This document shows, piece after piece, positions 26,918 to 36,308 of a stretch of DNA of 64,000 nucleotides. This DNA comes from Primorskyibacter flagellatus (lineage in GTDB: Bacteria > Pseudomonadota > Alphaproteobacteria > Rhodobacterales > Rhodobacteraceae). Where the stretch lies: the NCBI RefSeq assembly GCF_014638275.1, contig NZ_BMFJ01000001.1, positions 1,352,338 through 1,416,337 of the forward strand, in the 5' to 3' direction. The notes beneath the pieces were generated by a model, which was not told the origin of the DNA, searched no databases, and saw nothing but the letters and a program-made list of their open reading frames with translations. The first letter of the stretch is position 1. Every line of letters starts with the position of its first letter. A program made the position numbers and the translations under genes.

Positions 26918-27307
26918 TCATTCAAGCGCCCGGCGGCGATCAAGATCGAGTTTCCTGCGGTCGCGCTTCGTCGGGCGCGCATTTCCCTCGATCCGTTCAA
27001 TGGGTGCGACATTTTCCTGCGGTTTTTCTGCGCCTGCCGGTTCCAGATCGTCGTAGAGCGCCTGCGCCTCGCTCGCCGGTCCGCGCCGGGTGGCGGCCGA
27101 GAGGATGCGCACGACACGGATCCGGTCGCCCTGCGGGAAGGTCAGCACGTCGCCCGGATGCACCCCCTGCGCCGGCTTGGCGACGCGCTGGCCGTTGACG
27201 CGGACATGCCCGCCCTCGACCAATGCGGCTGCGAGACTGCGCGACTTCACGAAGCGGGCCTGCCAGATCCACTTGTCGAGCCGGAACTTCTCCGCGCTGC
27301 CGGACAC
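26918..27307 (-). CDS. S4-domain RNA-binding protein (Hsp15-like)
   Basis: A 129-residue protein with the S4 fold at residues 9-70: RLDKWIWQARFVKSRSLAAALVEGGHVRVNGQ, then a basic tail RPTKRDRRKLDLDRRRALE. Similar to Hsp15 (HslR), which binds stalled 50S-peptidyl-tRNA complexes. It begins 15 bases after the helicase stop, so it is likely co-transcribed with that gene; helicase, S4 protein and FdxA are consecutive. Confidence 0.9.
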   Translation of the reverse strand: MSGSAEKFRLDKWIWQARFVKSRSLAAALVEGGHVRVNGQRVAKPAQGVHPGDVLTFPQGDRIRVVRILSAATRRGPASEAQALYDDLEPAGAEKPQENVAPIERIEGNARPTKRDRRKLDLDRRRALE

Positions 27308-27322
27308 GCTGGCCCGCGCCCC

Positions 27323-30300
27323 TCAGTCGGTCTTCAGGCCGCGCAGCGCCTGCGCAAACGGATTGTCCGGGTCGATGGCCTTTTCCTTGCGCGGCGGGCG
27401 GGATTCGAAGTTCTTCGGCCCCTCGTCGCGGCGTGGCTTGCCCTTGCCGTGCGGCTTGTCGCCACGGGGCTTGTCGCCGCGGGTTTTGCCATCGCGCGGA
27501 CCGTCGGCGCGCTTGCCGTCGCGCTGACCCTGCGGCCTGCCACGGCCCCGGTCGCCCTGGCGGTTCGGACGGTTGCCGCCCCAGGTGAAGGTGTAGAAGC
27601 TTTCGGTTTCGGCCGGTTCGGCCGGTTCCACCGGATCGGCCGAGGGAGCGGGATCGGTGCCGCCCTCGACCGGGGCGGGAATACCGGCTTCGGCCAGTAC
27701 CTCCCCGGTCGACTGACCGGCAGTGGTTTCGTCGCTTTCCAGCTTCTCCGGTGTCCCGTCCGGCGACACGCCCTCGATCGCGGGTTCGGCGGGGGCGGCG
27801 CTGATCGCGCTGTCGTCGCCGGGGCCGGCCTCGTGGGGCGCATGTTCCGCCGGGGCCGGCGGTTCGGCCGAGGCCGCGCCGGTGTCATGCGGGACCTCTC
27901 CGTCCGCCGTGGCCTGCTGACCGTCGGGCGTGGTCGTCGCGGGGCGGGTCTTGGCGCGTTCACCCTTCTCCGCCTTATAGCCGAGGCCCTGCATCAGGTC
28001 GGCGAACTGGTCCAGCGTCATGCCGGTGATCGAGAGCATGTCCGCCTTCGCCTCGAACCCGCCGCGCGTGTCTTCGGAGCGCAGCATGTCCGCCAGACGT
28101 TCCAGCATGTCGATACGGATCGAACGGTCTCCGGCCACGCGGTAGCCTGCCATGGCGGCGTAGCCCTCGGGCGCGGAGGTGTCGGTCGGGACGGTGACCA
28201 GCCCCGGCGGCGGGGCCTCGGGAAATTCCTGATGACCCTTCGCCAGCGACCAGAGCACAAGGCGCAGGCGTGTCGGGGCGGGTTTCAGCAGCAGCGGCAT
28301 GAAGATGGTGAACTGACCGAAGCGGATGCCATGCTTGCGCAGGACGCCGCGGGCCTCCTGATCCAGCTGCTTGACCTCATCGGCGACCTCTGCGCGGGGG
28401 AGGATGCCGAGGCCCTCGACCAAGCGGAAGGCAAAGCCGCGCGCGAGCCCGGTCAGCGCCTCGTCCCGGCCCAGTGCCAGCAGGGGTTCGAACAGGGCCG
28501 CGACCTTGCGGTCGATGAAATGCTGCAGGCGGCGCTGCACCTTCTGGGCGACGTCCGGCCCGGCCTCGTCGTCGACAAAGACCTGCACCTGCGGCTTCAG
28601 CGGCTCGGACCCCGCGATCAGCTTGCCGACGGCCTCGCTGCCCCACATCAGGCCACCCTGTTCGGTGAAGTCGATTTCGGTATCCGGCGCATTGTAGAAC
28701 CGGTCGGCGCGCAGGTGGAAATGCGGCGTGAGCGCCTGCAGGGCGGCGCGGGCGATGGTTTTCGCCTCCTCCCCGCTCGCCTTGGCATCCTGACGGAAGC
28801 GGAACCCCTCCAGACGGCCGACGAATTCGCCCTCGACCGTCACATCCCCGGTATCACTGACTTCGGCCAAGAGGGCCTCCTTCTGCTTGAGCCGCCGCAG
28901 CAATACGCTGGTGCGCCGGTCCACAAATCTCTGGGTCAGACGTTCATGCAGGGCGTCCGACAGGCGATCTTCTACAGCGCGGGTCTCGTCGCGCCAATGA
29001 CTTTCGTCGCCGACCCAGCCCCGTCTCTGGGCGACATAGGTCCAAGTGCGGATGAACGCCAGCCGTTTCGACAGGGTGTCGATATCCCCCTCGATCCGGT
29101 CTATCCGCTTGATCTGGCGGGCCAACCAGTCGTCCGGAATGCGTCCTGACTGGTGGAGATAGGCGAAAATCTGCGTCAGCAGCGCGGCGTGCTCGGCATG
29201 GCTGATCCCGCGGAAGTCGGGAATGCGGCAGACATCCCACAGCAGACGGACCGACTCCACGCTGGTGGCGCGGGCACGGGTTTCGGCATCCAGGGCGAGG
29301 GTACGCAGGGCCATCAGGTCGTCGGCCTCCCGCGCGCGGTGCAGGCCCGGGGCCTGCGGGACCTCTTCCAGCGAGGCGATGAGCGCCTCGGGGCTGGCGA
29401 AATTCAGCGCGGGATTGCGCCATTGCAGGTGGCGGACGGGGGCGAAGCGGTGCTCCATGATCGCCTCTGCCACTTCATCATCCAGCGGCGGCGCCTCTCC
29501 GGTCACGCCGAAAGATCCGTCGGCCATGCCCCGCCCTGCCCGTCCGGCGATCTGGGCGAGCTCGTTCGGGGCCAGCATCCGCATCCGCCGCCCGTCGAAC
29601 TTGGTGAGCGAAGAGAAGGCGACGTGGTTGATGTCGAGGTTCAGCCCCATGCCGATGGCGTCCGTCGCCACGAGGTAATCGACGTCGCCGTTCTGGTAGA
29701 GCGCAACCTGAGCGTTGCGAGTACGGGGGGAAAGGGCGCCCATCACCACCGCCGCCCCGCCCTTCTGACGGCGGATCAGTTCGGCGATGGCATAGACATT
29801 GTCAACCGAAAAGCCGACGATAGCGCTGCGTGGCGGCATACGACTTATCTTTTTCGAACCAGCATAGGAAAGATGCGACATCCGCTCGCGCCGCATGAAC
29901 TGCGCCTCCGGCACCAGCTGCGCGATCATGCCCCGCATCGTGTCGGAACCGAGGAACAGCGTCTCGTGGGTGCCCCGCGCGCGCAGCAGGCGATCGGTAA
30001 AGACGTGCCCCCGCTCCGGGTCGGCGCAAAGCTGGATTTCGTCAATGGCAAGGAAATCCGGGCCGGTGCCCTCGGGCATCGCCTCAACCGTGCAGACCCA
30101 GTACTGGGTGCGGGGCGGCACGATCCGCTCCTCCCCCGTCACGAGAGCGACGACCGAAGGGCCGCGGATCGCGACGATCTTGTCATAGACCTCTCGCGCG
30201 AGCAGGCGCAAAGGCAGGCCGATGATCCCGCTGCGGTAGCCCAGCATCCGGTCGATGGCATAGTGGGTCTTGCCGGTGTTGGTCGGCCCCAGAACAGCCG

Positions 30301-30331
30301 TGATCCTGCCGTTTCCGGCCATGTCAGCCAC
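27323..30331 (-). CDS. SUV3/Mgr-type RNA helicase with long low-complexity tail
   Basis: A 1002-residue superfamily 2 helicase. Walker A GPTNTGKT at residues 15-22, DEIQ box at 97-100 (FLAIDEIQ), and motif VI QIAGRAGRG at 260-268; these match bacterial SUV3-like helicases, which act in mitochondria with the degradosome. After about residue 790 a tail of ~210 residues is low-complexity: first acidic/Ala/Pro, then basic and Gly/Arg/Lys-rich (RGRGRPQGQRDGKR), ending in NPFAQALRGLKTD. This tail probably binds RNA. Start ATG 30331 is family-like. It heads the helicase-S4-fdxA group. Confidence 0.93.
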   Translation of the reverse strand: MADMAGNGRITAVLGPTNTGKTHYAIDRMLGYRSGIIGLPLRLLAREVYDKIVAIRGPSVVALVTGEERIVPPRTQYWVCTVEAMPEGTGPDFLAIDEIQLCADPERGHVFTDRLLRARGTHETLFLGSDTMRGMIAQLVPEAQFMRRERMSHLSYAGSKKISRMPPRSAIVGFSVDNVYAIAELIRRQKGGAAVVMGALSPRTRNAQVALYQNGDVDYLVATDAIGMGLNLDINHVAFSSLTKFDGRRMRMLAPNELAQIAGRAGRGMADGSFGVTGEAPPLDDEVAEAIMEHRFAPVRHLQWRNPALNFASPEALIASLEEVPQAPGLHRAREADDLMALRTLALDAETRARATSVESVRLLWDVCRIPDFRGISHAEHAALLTQIFAYLHQSGRIPDDWLARQIKRIDRIEGDIDTLSKRLAFIRTWTYVAQRRGWVGDESHWRDETRAVEDRLSDALHERLTQRFVDRRTSVLLRRLKQKEALLAEVSDTGDVTVEGEFVGRLEGFRFRQDAKASGEEAKTIARAALQALTPHFHLRADRFYNAPDTEIDFTEQGGLMWGSEAVGKLIAGSEPLKPQVQVFVDDEAGPDVAQKVQRRLQHFIDRKVAALFEPLLALGRDEALTGLARGFAFRLVEGLGILPRAEVADEVKQLDQEARGVLRKHGIRFGQFTIFMPLLLKPAPTRLRLVLWSLAKGHQEFPEAPPPGLVTVPTDTSAPEGYAAMAGYRVAGDRSIRIDMLERLADMLRSEDTRGGFEAKADMLSITGMTLDQFADLMQGLGYKAEKGERAKTRPATTTPDGQQATADGEVPHDTGAASAEPPAPAEHAPHEAGPGDDSAISAAPAEPAIEGVSPDGTPEKLESDETTAGQSTGEVLAEAGIPAPVEGGTDPAPSADPVEPAEPAETESFYTFTWGGNRPNRQGDRGRGRPQGQRDGKRADGPRDGKTRGDKPRGDKPHGKGKPRRDEGPKNFESRPPRKEKAIDPDNPFAQALRGLKTD

Positions 30332-30343
30332 TTTCCCTGCGGA

Positions 30344-30892
30344 TCAGATCTTCTGGCCCGTCGCCTGGGCGCGCAAGCGTTCCTCGGCCTCCAGCGCGCG
30401 CTCATGCGTCGGGTAGAGGTCGAGCACCTTCTCGTAGACGCGGAAGGCCTCCTGCGGGCGGTCAAGCGTTTCAAGGATCACGGCAAGGCCGAACATGGCA
30501 TTAAAATGATTGGGGTTCAGCGTCAGTACATGGCCCAGATCGGCGAGGGCGAGGCCGAACTCCTCCTCCCGGTAGAAGGCGGTGGCGCGGCGGTGCCAGG
30601 CTTCGGCGAACTCCGGCGCATGGTCGATCAGGGCGGAGAAATGTCCGATGGCGGTCTGCACCTCTCCTGCCTCCAGAGCGTCCTGGCCTCGGGTCAGCAG
30701 CAGATCCATCGACGGCGAACCGGAGCGGCCCCAGATGAGCGAGATCTCGCGCTCTATCTTCTTGGCATCGGTCGGATCGGCCTCATGCAACTGTTGCAAT
30801 AGCGTGGTAGCTTGGTCACTCTGATCCTGGGCGGTGGCGAGGACCGGTGTCAGGAACAGAACTGCCGCTACGACAAGTTTGAGATTGTGCAT
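30344..30892 (-). CDS. periplasmic tetratricopeptide-repeat protein
   Basis: A 182-residue protein with a signal peptide (MHNLKLVVAAVLFLTPVLATAQ) and at least three TPR units: DLLLTRGQDALEAGEVQTAIGHF, AEAWHRRATAFYREEEFGLALADL, and AMFGLAVILETLDRPQEAFRVYEKVLDLYP. Likely a scaffold for other periplasmic proteins; no enzyme motif. It is 12 bases upstream of the helicase on the same strand, so probably the first gene of that transcript. Divergent from the SCP2 gene. ATG 30892 chosen for its signal peptide. Confidence 0.88.
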   Translation of the reverse strand: MHNLKLVVAAVLFLTPVLATAQDQSDQATTLLQQLHEADPTDAKKIEREISLIWGRSGSPSMDLLLTRGQDALEAGEVQTAIGHFSALIDHAPEFAEAWHRRATAFYREEEFGLALADLGHVLTLNPNHFNAMFGLAVILETLDRPQEAFRVYEKVLDLYPTHERALEAEERLRAQATGQKI

Positions 30893-30988
30893 TGAGACGC
30901 CCATAACACCTCAGAGTGTAACCGCAGTATCGGGATTTGTTAGGCCCGATGTAACCCCCCTTGGGTCAATATTCCGGAAAGGTGAAGC

Positions 30989-31276
30989 ATGAGTGATGTG
31001 ATCAACGCCGCCGTGGCGGCGCTTCAGGCAAAGATGGACGGCGGATTCGACGGCACCGCGAAGTTCGTGATCGAAGGCGAAGGCGCGATCATGATCGACG
31101 GCAACGGCGTGCATGCGGGCGATGAAGAGGCCGATGTGACGCTCACCGCCGACGCCGAGACGTTTCAGGAGATTCTGTCTGGCGACCTGAACCCCACCTC
31201 CGCCTTCATGACCGGCAAGCTGTCGGTGGACGGGGACATGGGCAAGGCGATGGCGCTCGGCTCGGTCCTGGCGTAA
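30989..31276 (+). CDS. SCP2 sterol-transfer-domain protein
   Basis: A 95-residue stand-alone SCP2 domain: FDGTAKFVIEGEGAIMIDGNGVHAG, ADVTLTADAETFQEILSGDLNPTSAFMTGKLSVDGDMGKAM. This fold binds lipids or fatty acyl groups in bacteria; the exact ligand is unknown. It is followed 12 bases later by an alpha/beta hydrolase and then pepF, all on the same strand. Confidence 0.94.
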   Translation: MSDVINAAVAALQAKMDGGFDGTAKFVIEGEGAIMIDGNGVHAGDEEADVTLTADAETFQEILSGDLNPTSAFMTGKLSVDGDMGKAMALGSVLA

Positions 31277-31288
31277 CGGACCCGGTGG

Positions 31289-32257
31289 ATGGAACAGGCC
31301 CCCTTCTTCGCGGATGTGGCCGACGGGCCCGATGGCGGCCAGGCCGCCTGGGCCGTCGGTTCGGACGGCGTGCGCGTGCGCGCCGGATGGTGGTTGCCCG
31401 AGGGCGACGCGAAGGGCACGGTCCTGATCTTCCCCGGCCGGACCGAGTATGTCGAAAAATACGGCCGCGATGCGCGGGTCCTGACGGCAGGCGGCTATGC
31501 CGTTCTGGCGATCGACTGGCGCGGACAGGGCATCGCGGACCGGCTGACCGACAATGCCCGCGTCGGTCACGTGGGACTGTTCACCGATTACCAGCACGAT
31601 GTCGTCGCCGTGCTGGCGCTGGCCGAAGAGGCCGGGCTGCCGCGTCCATGGCACCTGCTGGCGCATTCCATGGGCGGCTGCATCGGCCTGCGTGCGCTGA
31701 TGGAGGGGATGGCGGTCAACTCCGCCGTGTTCTCCGCGCCGATGTGGGGCATCCGGTTGGCCGCGCCCGCGCGTCCCGCCGCCTGGGCCCTGTCGTGGAG
31801 CGGGTCGCGCCTTGGCCTCGGCCATCTTCTGGCGCCGGGGACGGGTGAAACGCCCTACCCGCTCGATTCCGACTTCGCGGACAACAAGCTGACCACCGAT
31901 GCGGAGATGTACGACTACATGCGCCGGCAGCTGACCGGTCAGCCGGACCTGTCGCTTGGCGGTCCCTCGCTGCACTGGCTGAACCAGGCGCTCGGGGAAA
32001 CGCTGCAGCTGGCGCGCCGGCCCTCGCCCTCCTATCCCTGCCTGACCTTCCTTGGCGCAGAGGAAGGGATCGTCGATACCGGACGCATCCACGCCCGCAT
32101 GGCCAACTGGCCGGGAGGGGAGCTTGTATTGCTGCCCGGCGCCCGTCACGAAGTCCTGATGGAAACGCCGCAGACGCGGGAGGCGGTGTTTTCGCGCATG
32201 ATCCCCTTCCTCAATGCCCATGAAACAGCGCCGGAGGCCCCTGCCCGCAGCGCCTGA
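31289..32257 (+). CDS. alpha/beta hydrolase (lysophospholipase/monoglyceride-lipase-like)
   Basis: A 322-residue hydrolase with the nucleophile elbow AHSMGG near residue 125 and a C-terminal GARHEVLMET histidine; the N-terminal IFPGRTEYVEKYG and WRGQGIADR are typical of the PldB/lysophospholipase L2 group. Pairing with an SCP2 lipid carrier fits a role in membrane lipid turnover. ATG 31289 is 12 bases after the SCP2 stop, indicating a shared transcript. Confidence 0.9.
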   Translation: MEQAPFFADVADGPDGGQAAWAVGSDGVRVRAGWWLPEGDAKGTVLIFPGRTEYVEKYGRDARVLTAGGYAVLAIDWRGQGIADRLTDNARVGHVGLFTDYQHDVVAVLALAEEAGLPRPWHLLAHSMGGCIGLRALMEGMAVNSAVFSAPMWGIRLAAPARPAAWALSWSGSRLGLGHLLAPGTGETPYPLDSDFADNKLTTDAEMYDYMRRQLTGQPDLSLGGPSLHWLNQALGETLQLARRPSPSYPCLTFLGAEEGIVDTGRIHARMANWPGGELVLLPGARHEVLMETPQTREAVFSRMIPFLNAHETAPEAPARSA

Positions 32258-32335
32258 TTGCCGCGGTCGGTATACAGGGTTGCCCCTTCGGCAAGTGCCA
32301 CATATGTCTGCCCCGACCAGACAACAGGAGTGACC

Positions 32336-34156
32336 ATGATCGCAGCGCCCCGTCCCGTTTTCGACGCCAACGCCTCTGCCGGGGGCAAGGACCTGGGCAA
32401 GCTTCCGGACTGGGACCTGAGCGATCTCTACGCCGCCCCCGACGCGCCGGAAATCAAGCGCGATCTGGACTGGTTGCAGAAGGAATGCGCCGCCTTTGCC
32501 GCGGATTACGAGGGCAAGCTCGGCACTCTGGACGCGGCGGGCATGCTGGAATGTATCCGGCGGGACGAGGAACTGACCAATATCTCTGGCCGGATCATGT
32601 CCTACGCGGGCCTGCGCTATTACCAGCAGACCACGGACGGGTCGCGGGCCAAGTTCATGTCCGACATGCAGGATAAGATCACGACCTACACGACTCCGCT
32701 GGTCTTCTTCACGCTGGAAATCAACCGCCTGCCCGACGATTTCCTCGACGGGCTGTTCGCGCAGAACGCCGACCTCGCCCGGTACAAGCCGATCTTCGAC
32801 CGCATCCGCACGATGAAGCCCTACCAGCTGTCGGACGAGATGGAGAAATTCCTGCACGACATGGGTGTGGTCGGGGATGCCTGGGAAAAGCTGTTCGACG
32901 AAACCGTGGCGGGGCTGACCTTCTGCGTGAACGGCGACGAACTGGGGCTAGAGGCGACGACAACGCTGCTGACCGAACCCGACCGCGACCTGCGGGAAGC
33001 CGCCGCGCGCGAGATCGCGGCGGTTCTGGGCGACAACATCCGGACCTTCGCGCGGGTGCACAACACCCAGGCCAAGGAGAAGGAGGTCATGGACCGCTGG
33101 CGCGGCATGCCGACGGCCCAGACCGGGCGGCATCTGTCCAACCATGTCGAGCCCGAGGTCGTGGAGGCGCTGCGCAACGCCGTCGTCGCCGCCTATCCCC
33201 GCCTGTCGCACCGCTACTACGAGCTCAAGCGCAAGTGGCTGGGGCTGGACCGCATGCAGGTCTGGGACCGCAACGCGCCCCTTCCGATCGAACCCGCGAA
33301 AACCGTCGACTGGCCGACCGCGCAGGAGATGGTGATGTCCGCCTATGCCGGCTTCGATCCCCGCATGGCCGAAATCGCGGAGCCGTTCTTCAGCAAGGGC
33401 TGGATCGACGCGGGCGTGAAACCGGGCAAGGCGCCGGGTGCCTTCGCGCATCCGACCGTGACGACCGTGCATCCCTACGTGATGCTCAACTATCTCGGCA
33501 AACCGCGCGACGTGATGACGCTGGCGCATGAGCTTGGCCACGGCGTGCACCAGGTGCTGGCGGCGGAACAGGGGGAGCTGCTCTCCTCCACCCCGCTGAC
33601 GCTGGCCGAAACGGCGTCGGTGTTCGGTGAGATGCTGACCTTCCGCAAGCTGCTGGACGGGGCGAAGACCCAAAGCGAACGCACGACCCTGCTCGCCGGC
33701 AAGGTCGAGGACATGATCAACACGGTCGTGCGCCAGATCGCCTTCTACGACTTCGAGTGCAAGCTGCACGCCGCCCGGCGCGAGGGGGAACTGACGCCCG
33801 AGGATATCAATGCGCTCTGGATGTCGGTGCAGTCGGAGTCGCTCGGCCCCGCCTTCGACTTCATGGAGGGGTACGAGGTCTTCTGGTCCTACATCCCCCA
33901 TTTCATCCACTCGCCCTTCTACGTCTACGCCTATGCCTTCGGGGACGGGCTGGTGAACGCGCTCTACGCCGCGTATCAGGAGGCGCCGGAGGGCTTTCAG
34001 GACAAGTATTTCGCCATGCTGCGCGCAGGCGGGTCGATGCACCACAAGGAACTGCTGGCGCCCTTCGGGCTCGACGCCTCCGACCCGACGTTCTGGGACA
34101 AGGGCCTGTCGATGATCGAGGGCTTCATCGACGAACTGGAGGCGATGGAGGACTGA
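32336..34156 (+). CDS. pepF: M3-family oligoendopeptidase F
   Basis: A 606-residue cytosolic zinc metallopeptidase that cleaves short peptides. The zinc-binding HELGH lies at residues 398-402 with the third ligand Glu in the following ETASVFGEM block. Ribosome-binding site CAGGAG precedes ATG 32336; the longer frame starting at 32258 is rejected. It follows the hydrolase by 78 bases and ends 22 bases before a terminator shared with the convergent VPLPA-CTERM gene. Confidence 0.95.
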   Translation: MIAAPRPVFDANASAGGKDLGKLPDWDLSDLYAAPDAPEIKRDLDWLQKECAAFAADYEGKLGTLDAAGMLECIRRDEELTNISGRIMSYAGLRYYQQTTDGSRAKFMSDMQDKITTYTTPLVFFTLEINRLPDDFLDGLFAQNADLARYKPIFDRIRTMKPYQLSDEMEKFLHDMGVVGDAWEKLFDETVAGLTFCVNGDELGLEATTTLLTEPDRDLREAAAREIAAVLGDNIRTFARVHNTQAKEKEVMDRWRGMPTAQTGRHLSNHVEPEVVEALRNAVVAAYPRLSHRYYELKRKWLGLDRMQVWDRNAPLPIEPAKTVDWPTAQEMVMSAYAGFDPRMAEIAEPFFSKGWIDAGVKPGKAPGAFAHPTVTTVHPYVMLNYLGKPRDVMTLAHELGHGVHQVLAAEQGELLSSTPLTLAETASVFGEMLTFRKLLDGAKTQSERTTLLAGKVEDMINTVVRQIAFYDFECKLHAARREGELTPEDINALWMSVQSESLGPAFDFMEGYEVFWSYIPHFIHSPFYVYAYAFGDGLVNALYAAYQEAPEGFQDKYFAMLRAGGSMHHKELLAPFGLDASDPTFWDKGLSMIEGFIDELEAMED

Positions 34157-34178
34157 TCCTTCCGTCCGGAATGAAAAA

Positions 34179-34208
34179 GGCCGCCGCGAGCGATCGCGGC
34201 GGCCTTTT
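34179..34208. terminator. bidirectional intrinsic terminator
   Basis: GGCCGCCGCG (34179-34188) pairs perfectly with CGCGGCGGCC (34195-34204), with A5 on the left and TTTTCG on the right, between convergent genes. Confidence 0.88.
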
Positions 34209-34227
34209 CGTTTGCTTCGACGTCGGT

Positions 34228-34965
34228 TCAGTCCTTGCGGCGGCGGAAGGCGGCCATGGCGCCCAGACCACCAACCAGCAGCAGTGCGGGTGCGGGCAGC
34301 GGGACCGCGGGGGCCGACTCGGCGATGCCGTAGCCACCGTAGGTCTTGGTGGTGGCATTGGTATCGAGGTTGTAATAGGCGCCGCCGGCTTCCATCGACC
34401 CGATGTAAGGGCTGTAGACATATGTTTGCCGTGCCTCACCGAGCGTGGCGCTCTGCAGCACCAAGGTCACGTCGCCGTTCGTCGGGAAGTGCGTGACGAC
34501 GAGCTGAAAGTTCGCCAGGTACTGCGGCATGCTGTTCTGCGATCCCGACACGTAGGACACGAAGTTCAGAGTCGGTCCGTAGGCTCTCTGGAAGTTCAGA
34601 ACCACCTGGTCCACGCCGGTTCCGTAGTCGGGAAAATGGGGCGCACCGGCATAGTCTGCCTGCGTGTACGTGATCTGCGTGGCGCCGTTCATGTAGTCAA
34701 CGGTGACATCGACATCCGACACCGAACCGGTGTCCCAGTCGAGCGTCACGGACCCCCGGACATATTCGAATGCCGAGGGGTCTGCATCGACAGCCGCCTG
34801 CCGGTTGGCCTGCCACTGATCCGTCCCGATAGCACCGTGAACGGAGACGAGGTACTGGCCCCAGAAGGCCTGATCGATGTCATAGGTGACAGGGGCGGCG
34901 ACAGCGGCACCAGAAAGGGCGAGCGCAACGGCAGACGCGGCGAGCCCCGAATTCAGAAAGTTCAT
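34228..34965 (-). CDS. VPLPA-CTERM exported protein (3 of 4)
   Basis: A 245-residue secreted protein: signal peptide MNFLNSGLAASAVALALSGAAVA, a beta-rich domain with several short repeats of aromatic residues (YVSGSQNSMPQYLANFQLVV), and a C-terminal VPLPAPALLLVGGLGAMAAF ending RRRKD. It has no internal cysteines, unlike its three relatives. ATG 34965 begins the signal peptide; the frame can be extended upstream by 28 codons without any conserved feature. Predicted to be anchored or released by an exosortase. Confidence 0.88.
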   Translation of the reverse strand: MNFLNSGLAASAVALALSGAAVAAPVTYDIDQAFWGQYLVSVHGAIGTDQWQANRQAAVDADPSAFEYVRGSVTLDWDTGSVSDVDVTVDYMNGATQITYTQADYAGAPHFPDYGTGVDQVVLNFQRAYGPTLNFVSYVSGSQNSMPQYLANFQLVVTHFPTNGDVTLVLQSATLGEARQTYVYSPYIGSMEAGGAYYNLDTNATTKTYGGYGIAESAPAVPLPAPALLLVGGLGAMAAFRRRKD

Positions 34966-35121
34966 TGTGGTAAATCCGTACCGTGGAATGCGTTGGTGCC
35001 GCAAACCTACGATCGGTATACCTGTGCGTCCACTGAAAAATCGGAGCAATAAAAGTGGATTAACCGGAATTGGCGGATCGTTTCCGTGGTCCCGCCAATC
35101 CCGTCATATTGATGTGGATCG

Positions 35122-36018
35122 TTACGCCGCGGGCAACATTCCCTTGCCCGCCGCCAGTTCCCGCATCCGCAGCTGCAGCTTCTCGAACGCGCGGACCTCG
35201 ATCTGGCGGATGCGCTCGCGGCTGACGCCGTACTGTTCGGACAGGTCCTCCAGTGTGATCGTCTCTTCGCTGAGACGGCGCTGCGTGAGAATGTCCTTCT
35301 CCCGGTCGTTCAGGACTTCAAGCGCCTCTGCCAGCAGTTCCCGGCGGGTGTCCATCTCGTCCCGCTCGGCATAGTCGCCAGCCTGGTCGGCATCTTCGTC
35401 CTCCAGCCAGTCCTGCCATTGCATCGTGCCTTCGCCCTCGGCCCCGACAGTGGCGTTCAAAGAGGCATCCCCGCCCGACATCCGCCGGTTCATGGAGATC
35501 ACCTCATCCTCCGTCACACCGAGGTCATGGGCGATCTGCTTGACATTGTCCGGGTGCAGGTCGCCGTCCTCCAGCGCGCCGATGCGGGCCTTGGCCTTGC
35601 GCAGGTTGAAGAAAAGTTTCTTCTGGGCAGAGGTCGTGCCAAGTTTCACCAGCGACCAGGACCGCAGGATGTATTCCTGGATCGAGGCACGGATCCACCA
35701 CATCGCATAGGTGGCAAGGCGGAAGCCCTTTTCCGGGTCGAACCGTTTGACAGCCTGCATCAGGCCGACGTTGGCCTCCGATATGACCTCCGCCTGCGGC
35801 AGGCCGTAACCGCGGTAGCCCATGGCGATCTTGGCGGCAAGTCGCAGATGAGAGGTGACCATCTTGTGGGCGGCCTCCGTATCCTGTTCCTCAACCCACC
35901 TCTTGGCGAGCATGTACTCCTCCTCCGGCTCCAGAAGCGGGAACTTCCGGATTTCCTGAAGATAGCGGTTGAGACCGCCTTCCGGCGTCGGTGCCGGGAG
36001 ATTTCCATAGTTGCTCAT
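35122..36018 (-). CDS. rpoH: heat-shock sigma factor RpoH (RpoHI-like)
   Basis: Directs RNA polymerase to chaperone and protease promoters. The 298-residue protein has regions 1.2-4.2: TSHLRLAAKIAMGYRGYGLPQAEVISE, the region 2 RpoD core AVKRFDPEKGFRLATYAMWWIRASIQEYI, the RpoH box QKKLFFNLRK (132-141) and region 4.2 helix-turn-helix SEQYGVSRERIRQIEVRAFEKL. The number of residues and N-terminal MSNYGNLPAPTPEGGLNRYL fit the RpoHI type of Rhodobacterales. A heat-shock-like promoter precedes it. ATG 36018 was chosen over the 46-codon extension, which overlaps the promoter. Confidence 0.96.
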   Translation of the reverse strand: MSNYGNLPAPTPEGGLNRYLQEIRKFPLLEPEEEYMLAKRWVEEQDTEAAHKMVTSHLRLAAKIAMGYRGYGLPQAEVISEANVGLMQAVKRFDPEKGFRLATYAMWWIRASIQEYILRSWSLVKLGTTSAQKKLFFNLRKAKARIGALEDGDLHPDNVKQIAHDLGVTEDEVISMNRRMSGGDASLNATVGAEGEGTMQWQDWLEDEDADQAGDYAERDEMDTRRELLAEALEVLNDREKDILTQRRLSEETITLEDLSEQYGVSRERIRQIEVRAFEKLQLRMRELAAGKGMLPAA

Positions 36019-36067
36019 GGCCCTGTCCTTCGTTTTTCGAACCCTGATGTTTAAGGGATTAACATGG

Positions 36068-36097
36068 CAGATAGGGACGCGGCAGATCGCGTTCAAG
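36068..36097 (-). promoter_or_regulatory. RpoH-type promoter for rpoH
   Basis: On the minus strand, CTTGAA with its TTGAA core at 36097-36092, a 14-15-base spacer and CCCTATCT (about 36078-36069). This matches the sigma32 consensus (CTTGAA and CCCCATnT). Transcription would start near 36060, giving a leader of roughly 40 bases. It suggests rpoH amplifies its own expression. Confidence 0.6.
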
Positions 36098-36308
36098 ATC
36101 AATACGTCTGATTTCCTAACGCATGATGAAGCCCGTTCCGTCGCAAGCGCATCCACATTTCGTCGATGTCACGCGCTTGTGTCGGTGCGGTGATCGGGCG
36201 TGCGCGGGCTGATACATATTCGCATGGAACCTCTGCCAATACCGGGAATTCCGTCGCGACGGCAGAACGGCTATCTGCAGGCAACCCGTCTGAAAGGAGC
36301 CGATACCG

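Noticed and set aside
29153..30802. 549-codon plus-strand ORF opposite the helicase
   Set aside because: Complement of conserved helicase motifs.
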